Assembly (NCBI GenBank): GCA_018136815.1
Contig: CM030937.1
Location: 5,694,526-5,758,525 of the forward strand
Reading direction: 5' to 3'
Origin: Isochrysis galbana
Taxonomy: Eukaryota; Haptophyta; Isochrysidales; Isochrysidaceae
Length of the DNA: 64,000 nucleotides
Of the stretch, positions 49,864-59,384 are shown in pieces. Both the position numbers and the translations under genes were made by a program. How positions within the stretch are numbered: position 1 is the stretch's first letter; each line of letters starts with the position of its first letter. The notes below the pieces were generated by a model that did no database searches, was not told the origin of the DNA, and saw only the letters and a program-made list of their open reading frames with translations.

Positions 49864-52635
49864 ATGGCTGATGACCACGAAGACGACGAGGAGCTGGAAG
49901 AGGGGCTTCCCCCAGGCGAGAAGCAGGAGGTGCGGCATGCGATTGCTCTCCTGCGAGACCGCTCGGCTGGCTGGGCAGAGCGAGACGCTGCGTTGGTGCG
50001 GCTGGCGGACCTCGTGCGCTCCGGCTCGCTCTCTCTTGATTCGGACGAGCTGCTGCGCGTGCTGCCACGCGTGGCGGTGCAGCTGCCAGATCTGCGCAGC
50101 CAGATTGTCCGCTCCGCCTGCGACCTGCTCACCGCCATCGCCGAGGGGGTTACCAATGAGGAGCAAGTGGGGGCGCTCGAGCGGCCGGTGCGCGAGCGCA
50201 TCGTGCCTGGGCTGCTGCTGCTCGCCGCCTCGGCGAACACGGTGCTCGCTGGCTTTGCGCGCGTGACGCTGCCGCCACTCGCGAACGTTGTGCAGTCGGT
50301 GCCGCTGCTTCGTCTCTACGCTGGCGAGCTGCACAAGTCAAAACACGTGGCCGTGCGCTCTCTCTGCGGCCGGTGCGTGCTCGAGGCACTCCGTTCGTGG
50401 CCAGCGGCTACGCTGGAAGGCGCAGACTCAGCACTCGAGAAGGCGTTGACGCACGCGGCGGCCGATGCCGCGCAGGACGTGCGCTCACTGGCGCGTGAGT
50501 GCCTCGGCGAGTACGCAAAGGCGCTGCCTGAGTCGGCCGAGCGCGCCCGTTCGAAGCTTGACGCCAGCACGCTCCGCGCGCTCGATCGCCAGACAGCGGG
50601 CGGTGGTGAGCCGAGGCCGTCGCCGACCAGGCGTCGGACAGCGGGCGCACCCAAGCCGGGAACAAGTGCCCAGCGGCACAGCACGGGGACTTATGCGACC
50701 GATGGTGCCACCGTCCCCGACATTGCCAAGCGGAGCGCGAGCGTGCCCGCGCCACGTCCACAGCGCAAGAGTACACCCGGCAACTCACGCAACGCTAGCA
50801 TGCTTTATCCCAACAATGCGACGCCGGAGAGTGGTGCGTATGCTGGTGGGGTCGAGGCCAAGAGACGGTCAATGGCCGGAGTGAGGAGCAGAAGCGGTGC
50901 ACGCGTCCGAAACCGCGTCGGCGGCGACAGGGCGGACCAAGCCACCTCAGCGCCCCGCCGCATCCATCAGCCACGTCTGACCCGCGTCACAGCCGCCCTT
51001 GATCCAGAGTGGGAGCGCGAGCTGCAGGAGGCCGCGATGGGTGATGCGGACGCCACGTGCGCTTTGATAGAGGCAGCTAGACCTTTGTCAACTGCAGGCG
51101 CGTCGCTGGACGCCGGGCTCGACAACATCGGCGCGTCGCTCGACGCGATGCCCGGCAGCGGCGGCGCGCGCCGCGCAGCGGTGGCGCGTGGGCATGGAAT
51201 CCTCTTGGCGAAGTCGTCACCTCAAGCGTCAGAAGTGTCGCTGCGGGCTGTGGAAGCTGAAGCGGAGGAGATGCACCGCTTGAACGTGGAGAGGGAGGCT
51301 CGCCACCGCGAGGCAGCGAGGCAGGCCGCTGCGACCAAGCACCTTGCCTTGGCGGCGCTCTCCGAGCAGGCCGACCGGGAACTTGAGCTACAGCGAGGCG
51401 ACCCAGTCCGTGCTGAGGCGGCCCGAGCTCGCGCGCGTGTCGACGCCTCGCTCGCTGTGCAGCAAGCGGCGCGCGCTAGCAAGCACAGGAGCCAGCGCCC
51501 GACAATCGACAGGCATATTTCGGAGGTCCATCAGGTGCTGCAACAGATTGAAGGGGAGCTCTCCGTGGGAGCGCTCAACGCTCTCGAAGAGACGGTGCTT
51601 GCCGAGTTAACCAAGGAGGAGGAAGAGCTGCGTGAGTCACGCCGATGGTGGCCTGGACGAACCGCCGGTGCTGATAGTGAGGCGCACAATGCGAGCGCGT
51701 CAGACGACGCGGAAATCGATACGGTGCGCGCGGCTATTGTGCTCCAAGCGGGGCGTCGCGCACAACGGGCGCGCCAAGAAGTGCATGCGCTTCGTGAGTT
51801 GCAGGCTGAGGAGCTTGTCCAGGAGGCCGATTTGAGTCGCACTGCAGGGCCCAGTCAGGCGAAGGAGGCCAAGACGGCCGAGATTCCTGAGGATACCATC
51901 GCCATAGATGACGAGCCGCCCTCGCCTGCACAAGTCGGTGACGACGATGGCTCAAATGCTGCCGAGAAGGACGACGAACATGAGGCTGATAGTGGGGATA
52001 AGCCGTCATCACGGGATGCGAACGAGGGCGTGTCCACGGAAGCTCCGCTCCCGGCGGAGTCTCCGCCTCCGCGACACTCCCTGCCACGGCGCTCGCGGGC
52101 AAGTAGCCGGACGGCAGGCCACGGGAACACCGGCGGCTCCGCGTCCGAGACTAGCGTACAGTGGCAGCAGCCGTGGTGGCAGCAACAACCCGCCGCGCCC
52201 ATGGACTGGTCGTCCCAAGCCGCAGCGGGTTGGTCTCCGCAAGCCGCGGCGATCAACCAATTGAACTACACGCACCACCTGCAGCACGTGCAGCAACTGC
52301 AATGGCTCCAAGCCGGCATCTCGGCCGCACTCGAGATGCACCGCCACAACGCCGCCTCTGTGTACATGCTTGGCGCGCAACGAGCGATGCAGGCTGCTGC
52401 CATGGCAGCACCACCTCTGGCCGGCAATTTGGCCTCCATGGTGCCCGCGCCGACTGGCCACGCCGCCATGGTGGGGGGTCTACCTGCAGTCCACGCGCCC
52501 GCACATGTGCGTAAGGCTAAGACGGTCGGCTCCGCGAGCGCCTCGTTGCTCCCGCGGCCTGATCATGATTACCTCAACCAAATGGACTCACGCCAAAGGC
52601 GACAGCTGGAAAAGCTATCACGCGCGAGCCGATAG
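49864..52635 (+). CDS. CLASP/TOG-domain microtubule-associated protein with IQ-like motif
   Basis: About 923 residues from the Met at 49864 (MADDHEDDEE), chosen because the frame further upstream is a translated GA tract. Residues about 20-250 form a CLASP-type TOG domain of HEAT-like helices: WAERDAALVRLADLV, LPDLRSQIVRSACDLL, ANTVLAGFARVTLPPLANVV, KHVAVRSLCGRCVLEALRSWP and DVRSLARECLGEY. These proteins bind tubulin at plus ends and stabilise microtubules. Residues about 260-400 are basic and Ser/Pro-rich, a typical lattice-binding region. An Ala/Glu-rich coiled coil lies around 460-520. Near 619-650 VRAAIVLQAGRRAQRARQEV is IQ-like and could bind calmodulin. The C-terminal part is acidic, then Gln/Trp-rich (WQQPWWQQ). 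Only one TOG is seen where animal CLASPs have several. It could also be a flagellar relative (crescerin-like). Confidence 0.78.
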   Translation: MADDHEDDEELEEGLPPGEKQEVRHAIALLRDRSAGWAERDAALVRLADLVRSGSLSLDSDELLRVLPRVAVQLPDLRSQIVRSACDLLTAIAEGVTNEEQVGALERPVRERIVPGLLLLAASANTVLAGFARVTLPPLANVVQSVPLLRLYAGELHKSKHVAVRSLCGRCVLEALRSWPAATLEGADSALEKALTHAAADAAQDVRSLARECLGEYAKALPESAERARSKLDASTLRALDRQTAGGGEPRPSPTRRRTAGAPKPGTSAQRHSTGTYATDGATVPDIAKRSASVPAPRPQRKSTPGNSRNASMLYPNNATPESGAYAGGVEAKRRSMAGVRSRSGARVRNRVGGDRADQATSAPRRIHQPRLTRVTAALDPEWERELQEAAMGDADATCALIEAARPLSTAGASLDAGLDNIGASLDAMPGSGGARRAAVARGHGILLAKSSPQASEVSLRAVEAEAEEMHRLNVEREARHREAARQAAATKHLALAALSEQADRELELQRGDPVRAEAARARARVDASLAVQQAARASKHRSQRPTIDRHISEVHQVLQQIEGELSVGALNALEETVLAELTKEEEELRESRRWWPGRTAGADSEAHNASASDDAEIDTVRAAIVLQAGRRAQRARQEVHALRELQAEELVQEADLSRTAGPSQAKEAKTAEIPEDTIAIDDEPPSPAQVGDDDGSNAAEKDDEHEADSGDKPSSRDANEGVSTEAPLPAESPPPRHSLPRRSRASSRTAGHGNTGGSASETSVQWQQPWWQQQPAAPMDWSSQAAAGWSPQAAAINQLNYTHHLQHVQQLQWLQAGISAALEMHRHNAASVYMLGAQRAMQAAAMAAPPLAGNLASMVPAPTGHAAMVGGLPAVHAPAHVRKAKTVGSASASLLPRPDHDYLNQMDSRQRRQLEKLSRASR

Positions 52636-54479
52636 CCGGTCGGTAAAGTTTCGGGAAGTGTGGTGAAACTACATACGGAGTATTTCAAGGGCCCTCTTGC
52701 GCTATCGATTGCAGTTGTTGGTTTTGTGCTTCAGGTATGTTGAGATTGATTGATGTGCATATTGCCGTATCATCTTGAAGGTTCAGGCTACAATCACTAC
52801 TGAGGGACGAGCACTCCCGCGGCGTATGCTTGCGCCACCACATAGCGCCTGCCATCACGCCTTTGCCGCCACCTCTCGACTCCTACGAGGCAGGGGAGAC
52901 TGGAATGATAAAAAACTCAGGTTGATTGTCGAGAGGACCAATTTTCATCGTGGGACCGGGGGCAGATTTTCTCTCGTCCCTCTCCTCCTCCGCGCGCAGA
53001 AACCGCCGTGTTTTCCCGTCCGCGCGCAACGGCGAAGGCGACGGAAGTGGTGTCCCCCAGTACCCAGCAGGGCTAGATGCCGGGGCGGGGGGAGAGTGGG
53101 TTGAAATAAAAACTCTTGTTGATCCGGAGGCCCACATTTTTTTATCGTCGGGCGGGGGAAGATTTCCCCTCGTCTCTGCTCTCCCCGCTCGAATCCGAAT
53201 CCGAGGCAGGGCGATGACGACCGACCCGCCTGACCGGCCGACCTTCGCCGCGCGCTCTAGCGAGAGCACGGCGGTGGTGCCAGCCCCCCAAGTCGCGTTC
53301 CGTCAAAAGAGGGCCAGGTGATATTTTTTTCTCTTAGAATGTCATGTTAGTATGGAGTTGGAGGCGCGAGGCGCGTGCGCATAGTTTCTTCTAATAACGT
53401 CGAGCGTAATTTTCCATTGTGGCGCGATACCGTGGTAGCGCATGCATGGCGTGCACGTGGGTGATTGCAACTGGCTATGCAAGGATGACGGACTGGAGGT
53501 TACGGCCGGAACGGAAGGGACGGAAGGGAGGCGGCGGAAGGCACGGCTATTTGGAAATAGGCGGGGTTGGCGGGCAGATCATCTCCCATGGCGGGAGGAT
53601 GGATGGCGGGCAGTGGCGAGGGCGAGTGCGAGGGCGGAGCGGCGTGGCGCGTGCGCTAGGCGAGTGACCGCGCGCGCGCGCGCGCGTGCACCGCGAGCGC
53701 GGGCCTTCCAAAAGGAGGGAGGGCACTGTGGTGGGACTCGTCGGACGCTTTGACCACTCGAATGTCGCATTCGCGAATCGACACTCGTTAGGCTTCTCTT
53801 CGTCATTCGGCATTTATCGTTATAATTCTCTCGTTCTCGTTCTCGGTCAAAAAGCTTCGCTTGGACGCATAGGTAGGGTCTTGGGTTGTGGAGCGTTCTC
53901 TCTCTTTCTCTCGAAAGAGAAGGAAGTTTCCCCACCCTTCTCCCTCCTAGGCGCCTCGCAAATAGGTTTAATTCGCTATCTTCTCCACGTTTCTCTATCT
54001 ACTGCAGTGATTGCAATCAGGTTTAATTTGCAATCTCATCGCATCTCCCCCTTAGGCACACCGCACTTCTCTCGTCTTATTTGGTAGGTCTCTTGGAATC
54101 TTGTGCAGCAGGATTGCCCCTCGTTTCCGTTATGGTGCGATTCCCCTTCCAGACGGGATCGCCGACAGATCGCCTTCTGATCGTCGTCCGTCGTCGTCTG
54201 GCCGGAGTGTTTGGGTTTGATTTTAGTCGAGTTACGTGAGAAAGTCGTGGGGCGAGAGTCGGGGTGTTTCCCTGGGTGTCGTTGTCCGTCGTCCTGTCGT
54301 CCACCTCGGACGACACAACCCCTCTGGCCGAACAAGGGACGGCCCTGGCCCCTCCTGTCTCTCCCTCGCTGGCTCTCGCGCCCCTGCCGATCGACTGGGA
54401 GGTGACACTTGACGGGTCTCTTCGTCTGGTTCCATAGGACGCTTCACAGAAGAAGAGGATGCCATCGCGATTCTGGTAC
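52636..54479. other. Intergenic, mostly repeat-like, no gene seen
   Basis: Includes two diverged tandem copies of a roughly 195-base unit (about 52908-53100 and 53105-53200; GGTTGATTGTCGAGAGG against TGTTGATCCGGAGG, both followed by a CTCGTC...CTC stretch), a reverse copy of the 40.5-kb repeat at 53440-53480, a GC dinucleotide run at 53671-53688, and 3' flank of the CLASP gene. Open frames lack protein character. Confidence 0.45.
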
Positions 54480-54690
54480 GCGGGGAGGGGAGAGGAGGGC
54501 TCTGGAGGGAGAGGAGGGGCTCTGAAGGGAGAGGAGGGGCTCTGAACGGAGAGGAGGGGCTCTGAAGGGAGAGGAGGGGCTCTGAAGGGAGAGGAGGGGC
54601 TCTGAAGGGAGAGGAGGGGCTCTGAAGGGAGAGGAGGGGCTCTGAAGGGAGAGGAGGGGCTCTGAAGGGGACTCTGAAGGGAGAGGGGGC
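54480..54690. repeat. 22-base minisatellite, about nine copies
   Basis: The unit GAGAGGAGGGGCTCTGAAGG plus GA is repeated almost perfectly nine times with single changes (GAACGG once). Because 22 is not a multiple of three, all frames stay open and the peptide repeats are artefacts. Confidence 0.92.
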
Positions 54691-54718
54691 TAGTAGGCAA
54701 TGCAAGGCGGCGGAGAAC

Positions 54719-54925
54719 TGCTCAACTGCAGGGCAACAGCTCAACTGCACGGCAACAGCTCAACTCCACGGCAACAGCTCAACTGCACGGCAACTGCTCA
54801 ACTACACGGCAACTGCTCAACTGCACGGCAACTGCTCAACTACACGGCAACTGCTCAACTACAGGGGCAACTGCTCAACTGCAGGGCTACTGCTCAACTG
54901 CAGGGCAACTGCTCACCCTTCCCTC
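54719..54925. repeat. 19-base minisatellite, about ten copies
   Basis: The unit CAACTGCACGGCAACTGCT is repeated ten times, with variants ACAGCT in the first three copies and one 20-base copy. It begins only about 30 bases after the 22-base minisatellite, yet the two units are unrelated in sequence. Confidence 0.92.
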
Positions 54926-55543
54926 GTCTCCTCCATATAGACGTGTGACGAAACTTGTTGTCTGCTTTTACGCGGTCGGTGCTCTTTGGTCTTTGGTGTA
55001 ACTCATCAGTGCTATTTGGTGTGAGACGTGGATCGTGAATTTCAACGAGATATCGACCCTGCCCCCCAAGTCGAGTGAATGGAGTCAGACCACGTGTGGG
55101 TTTCAACATGTGAAGTGTCCAGTTGAGTCAAGTAACCTCCAGGTGACAACAAAAGGTGTTAGCAGGGATGGGGATAATTGAACGCTTTTGGTCTGCACGC
55201 TCCATAGTTCAAACTATAACAATAGTTTTTCCAGTGTTAGGGGTCTCCTAGTTCTCGCAGGCGGGCGGGGCTCCTAGGATGTTGATATTTAGTTGAGTGT
55301 GAGTGTGAGTGTGCTGCTTGTGTTTGAATACCCTACCCCCACCGTTTTACCTTTTGCACTTTCACTTATCAGGATTCGACGAAGCCCGCAAACTGTGGCT
55401 GATAAGAGGACCGAAGTGCACGTGCATGGTTGCGTGTTTGCCATGCACGCAACTTACCACCTGATCGTCCATCATCGTCGAATGTGTGACATTAGCCCTG
55501 AAATTGCCATCGCAGGCCATGTCCATTGTTTCCCCCCAATGAA
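54926..55543. other. Intergenic
   Basis: Contains an AAACTATAACAATAGTTT palindrome at 55211-55228 (also at 44912) and a GTGTGA repeat at 55297-55312. The minus-strand hydrolase gene ends at 55544. Confidence 0.45.
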
Positions 55544-56717
55544 TCATGACGGCATGCTAGCCAGCATTGAGCAAATGAGAGAAACCACACGCTGCCGCGA
55601 GGCTGGCGTGACGGAAAAGGCGTGCGGCAAGCCGTCCTCAATAGTGACGTCCACCCCTTGCTCGACCGCTCTTTTGGCACTCGAACTTGGGGCCCACATG
55701 TCCAAGTCACCGCCTGCGTACAATAGGGCGAGCTTCCCGTCCAACCCATACTTTAGGGACTTGTGATCGTACGGTGGCTGAAGCAGCTGGGCTTCCGTGC
55801 GGAAGAGGGTGAGGATATTGTAGAGAGTATCGAAGCGCGGAATGGAGTTCAGGGTGAGGTCGACCATCTCCGGCGAGAAGCGCGAAGCGTCCTTTTCTAC
55901 CGCTCGGAAGATGAGCTTCTTCACAAAGAACGGCAACTTGCCGACAAGTTGTCCAATGACTGAGAGCACAATAAACAAAGCCGGAGCCCACCACGCTGAT
56001 GCTGCGCGAACCCTGCTCTGAAGGCTAGGCAGTTCATTATGTTCGAGAAAGGGCATCAGACCAACGGCGCACGTTGGCACACTTCCGATCTTGCCCTCAA
56101 ACAAGCCCGCGCGTTTGGCAGCCGAGAAAGCGACATAGGCGCCGATGGAGTGGCCCACTAGCACTATGTTCGGCCCCTCTCCGTCTTCCTTCTCGCATGG
56201 CTGCCTAAGCCTCTCGAGGTGTGCGCGCTCGCTCTCGATGAAGGAGCATACGTGCTCGCACTGCTCCGGAAGACCTGAGGAAGATCCGAAGGACATGGAA
56301 CTCATTCGCGCACAGCGAACGCTGAAAGCAAAAAAGGCACCATGCCATACGCACCCAAGGACAAGGGGGCGTGGCTTACAGGAGCGAGAGCGCGCGCGCG
56401 ACAGATGCGCAGGGGGCCGCCAAGTAGAGCGCACCAAACGTCTGCGTGACAGGCGATGAGGTCGGCGTGGCTGAGTGTCCCAGGAATCCCACGACGGCGG
56501 CTGTCGCACCGAGCTGCTCTGCCAGCATCTCGACTGTCGAGCCATAGTATGCGGGGATTCCTGGATTGCCTGGCACGAAGATGATGTGTGTGGGCGCGCC
56601 GCCTACGCTTCCCACGCGAGTGACCTCCACCGCACGGCCGCAGCTCCGCTCCACCGTCGTGCTCGCAGATGCAGGGATGGCTGAGGGGAGCGTGGGGGTC
56701 GGGGTGGGGGTATGCAT
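55544..56717 (-). CDS. Lipid-droplet-associated hydrolase (LDAH family), two exons
   Basis: Alpha/beta-hydrolase related to LDAH, which sits on lipid droplets and affects neutral-lipid turnover. Exon 1 is 56717-56435, intron 56434-56275 (GTGCGC...CCTCAG, phase 1), exon 2 56274-55544; 337 residues, close to the animal protein. Exon 1 has the first strand and oxyanion loop HIIFVPGNPGIPAYYGSTVE; the junction forms TFGLPEQCEHVCSFIE, matching the family's QIEHK..FI region. Exon 2 has NIVLVGHSIGAYVAFSA (Ser nucleophile), a middle section PSLQSRVRAASAWWAPALFIVLSV with a hydrophobic hairpin that may insert in a membrane, then LYAGGDLDMWAP (Asp) and GLPHAFSV (His). The whole triad is present. Met at 56717 is preferred over an upstream Met because the sequence before it is Leu/Pro low complexity. 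Confidence 0.86.
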
Positions 56718-57550
56718 CGCGGAGGGAGGAGGAGGAGAGAGGGAGGGAGTCGGGTGGTGCGGGTAGGGAAGAGAAGGCAAGAAGACAGAGGAAAAGGGGG
56801 GAAGAAGCAGAAGGACGGGACACACACACCTTTTCTCCTCTCAGTCAATGGATGGGATCTCTGCTGATCAGCGACGATGAGAGGTGTGAAGAATGCCTGG
56901 CGCGCGAGTGGACAAGCCCGCGATTTAAAAAAAAAAGGGGGGGGGTCGGTTTTAGGCAGATTTTAGGGTCTCGTTTTCGGTTCGGGGGAGGGGGGAGGTC
57001 GGTATTTTCACGGTGTGGTTATTTGGTTCGGGGGGGGGGGGCTTATGTAAAGAGGTAGACGAATGCTCGACGCATTTGGGCGAATGCCCGAGAATAACCA
57101 AAATATTGGAAACACTGACGATATATAGGGCGGTCAAACACGCCTTTTAACTTCTAAGGGTGAAAATTCACCAAGTCAAGATTGAGGTTTTATCACGCGA
57201 TTTTTAGGGAATTACCCTGGAAATGGGTATATTAGGCAGAATCTTATAAGAAATATGCACATTTTCGACGCCATTCGACACACAGACCCAAAAACGTTTT
57301 CGCGCTCGTGCGAAATTGACGCCGACCACAAAGGTGCACCACAGGTCGCGCTGTGCGACGCGCGCCTGCGTTCCCCGGGCACGGTTACCCCAGGACAGGC
57401 AGTACAGAGCCCTGCGCGATCGCACGGCGTCGCCTGCGCCCTCCACCTCGCCCCTGCTGGCATCTGCTGCCAGCCTCTCGCGCGCGTGCAGTGCGCGGCT
57501 GGCCGCGAGCCGTCAATATGACGGTGCTGCGCATGATGGGCTGGCCCATC
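56718..57550. other. Intergenic with a transposon end
   Basis: Purine-rich upstream region of the LDAH gene (56715-56800), G runs at 56937 and 57031, and at 57126 a TAGGGCGGTCAAACA terminus followed by AT-rich sequence as at 45039. No matching inverted end was found. The segment 57250-57500 has an open frame without family resemblance. Confidence 0.45.
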
Positions 57551-57770
57551 ACGCGCGGCACCGCCTCAGTATGGTGGGAGGGGGTGCCTGCTGGCCTCCT
57601 GGCCGCGCAGCCAGGCGGGAATGGGACTGCAGCCCAAAAAGAGAATAGACATAGCCCATCATGCGCAGCACCGCCTCAGTATGGTGGGAGGGGGTGCCTG
57701 CTGGCCTCCTGGCCGCGCAGCCAGGCGGGAATGGGACTGCAGCCCAAAAAGAGAATAGACATCAAGGACC
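57551..57770. repeat. 110-base perfect-looking tandem duplication
   Basis: Two copies, about 57551-57660 and 57661-57770, with the landmark CCGCCTCAGTATGGTGGGAG at 57561 and 57671. They differ at very few positions (CGCGGCACC against CGCAGCACC), so the duplication is recent. Each ends in AGCCCAAAAAGAGAATAGAC, a word linked to LINE tails in this window. Confidence 0.88.
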
Positions 57771-58090
57771 TGAGACCCGTATACACATTAAACGACAAAA
57801 ACGGGCTAAAGCCCAGGGAGGAGCTAGCTGAGCTAGCCACTAAGCTGGGAATAGCACACGCTGTCGAGGGGGCCAGGGAGTAACGTAACAGAGGCGATAG
57901 AGTATAGAGCCACGTACACACGTACACGCCGACACACAGCACACAGACAGACAGAAAGTGGGATGTCCGCGAAACCGATGCAAACCACAAGCCCAACACG
58001 CGCCCAAGTGGGCAAGCGGAAGCGGCACAACAATACGTATCAAAAGGCCTGCCCAAACCCACACTCCGAACCAGGCCTTAGGTAGTGCAC
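57771..58090 (+). mobile_element. Probable LINE 3' tail
   Basis: Reads IDIKDLRPVYTLNDKNGLKP and EELAELATKLGIAHAVEGARE to a stop at about 57883, then an untranslated stretch ending CCTTAGGTAGTGCAC near 58090, comparable to the end near 16100. No reverse transcriptase is present. The outer TIR element begins directly after this end. Confidence 0.45.
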
Positions 58091-58699
58091 CTTGGCTCCG
58101 GCCAGAATTTCGATTGAGACCCACCCAAATTTCGTTTCGAAATTTCGATGATCTCTACCAACATTTCGATCAAAATTTTCTCCACAAGTACACTCGCCTC
58201 TATCCTCTATGGGCTATGGGCTATACATGGGTGGCCGGCGGCGGGCCGGCCGACCGCGCCGTCTACCGTCTTATAGAGACGGAGAGAGAGGATAGTAGGA
58301 TGTAGGATAAGCATAAGGCATAAGGCATGTTAGAGAATCAGTTGATGGATGTGGATTGTTCCAAGTTTATCATATTGATGTTGAGAATTGAGAAATATGC
58401 TGCAAGTCAACCTGCGCAAAGGGGGATTGAGGGATTGAGGTGTGCTTTGCGGGCCCATCCTGCCACGGCTGCGTCGATTCCTGTCTCCTGTCTTCCCTTG
58501 TCACCCCATCCTCTTGCATGGCCCTCTCCAGGGACTGTGATCTAATATTAGATCAGGATTTTGGGGGTCAAACACCACTTTGGGGGTGGTGTTTGACAAG
58601 GGGGCCAAATGGAGGTGTTTTCCTGTCTCACAGACAAGTGTTAGACAGCCATGTTTAAGTTTACTACGTATCTACAGCGCTTTTCCCGCACGCCTTACC

Positions 58700-58816
58700 C
58701 GCACGCAAAAAAAAAGCTGAGCCCAGGACGCACACAAGGTGCGCCCCGGATTCGAACTCGAACCCCTCAACTTGCAGCCCACGACGGGGCTGCGCACTAA
58801 GCTAGGCTTAGTTCGC
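58700..58816 (-). other. Possible Pol III (tRNA-derived, SINE-like) unit inside the inner element
   Basis: On the minus strand TAGCTTAGTGCG fits an A box (about 58803-58792), GGTTCGAGTTC followed by GAATCC fits a B box (about 58768-58749), and a run of nine T at about 58716-58708 would end Pol III transcription. The sequence does not fold into a proper tRNA: the anticodon loop is 6 bases and the T stem does not pair. It is best seen as a tRNA-derived relic. Confidence 0.3.
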
Positions 58817-59162
58817 CGATACTCACGAGGTCCAGAAGTTATATATAAATCCATGGGATTCCCAAGGATTTGAGTCATATGAGACCAAGCCCCTCAGAAT
58901 TAAGAAGGGGGCGGGGGGGGCGGGCGCGCGACAGCTGCTGTCGTCGTGGGTTGTCCCCCGCTTCGATTATATCTTTACTATTTCTTTTTCTGTATTTTAC
59001 AAGCCAAAAGGCTCTCTCTTTTTCTCTGTCTCCCGCCAGACTTTTTCCCGGGGCACCGTGCCTCCCGCTCCCCCTCCCCCTCGCCCCCTTCCTCCTCCCC
59101 CCGCCTCCTAGCCTTTGGTATGCCGACGGAGCTGTCCTGGGACTACGAGGGCGGAGAGGATG

Positions 59163-59384
59163 ACAGCATGCAAGCCCGGCGGCGTGGCAAGCAACTGGCA
59201 CATGCCGGCGATATATATCATTGTGCACGACGTGGTCGGCGAGGGCATCCTTGTCCTTGAGTGTTTTGTCGGTGCGCAGATCAAGATGCGGCTGGGCACC
59301 GGCGAGATACAGCGGTACCACGAGTCCTCCAAGGAGCACGTCTACGTCAAGGAGAACAGATCGCTCGGGAGCTACTATCTTTAG
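59163..59384 (+). pseudogene. Coding-like cargo in the inner element
   Basis: An open segment reads HMPAIYIIVHDVVGEGILVL then ECFVGAQIKMRLGTGEIQRY and ends SLGSYYL-stop at about 59384. The hydrophobic/charged pattern looks like a real protein end, but the preceding part of the frame is not convincing and another frame (MPTELSWDYEGGEDD from 59118) overlaps it. It may be a captured host fragment, as in Pack-MULEs. Family not recognised. Confidence 0.35.

Noticed and set aside
52161-52514. Frames on both strands within the CLASP-like gene
   Set aside because: They are shadows of a GC-rich coding region with a clear main frame.
54480-54925. CRISPR array
   Set aside because: Units of 22 and 19 bases repeat head to tail without unique spacers; they are minisatellites in a eukaryotic genome.
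58700-58816. A tRNA gene on the minus strand
   Set aside because: A- and B-box-like words and a T run are present, but the arms do not pair properly, so only a tRNA-derived relic is listed.
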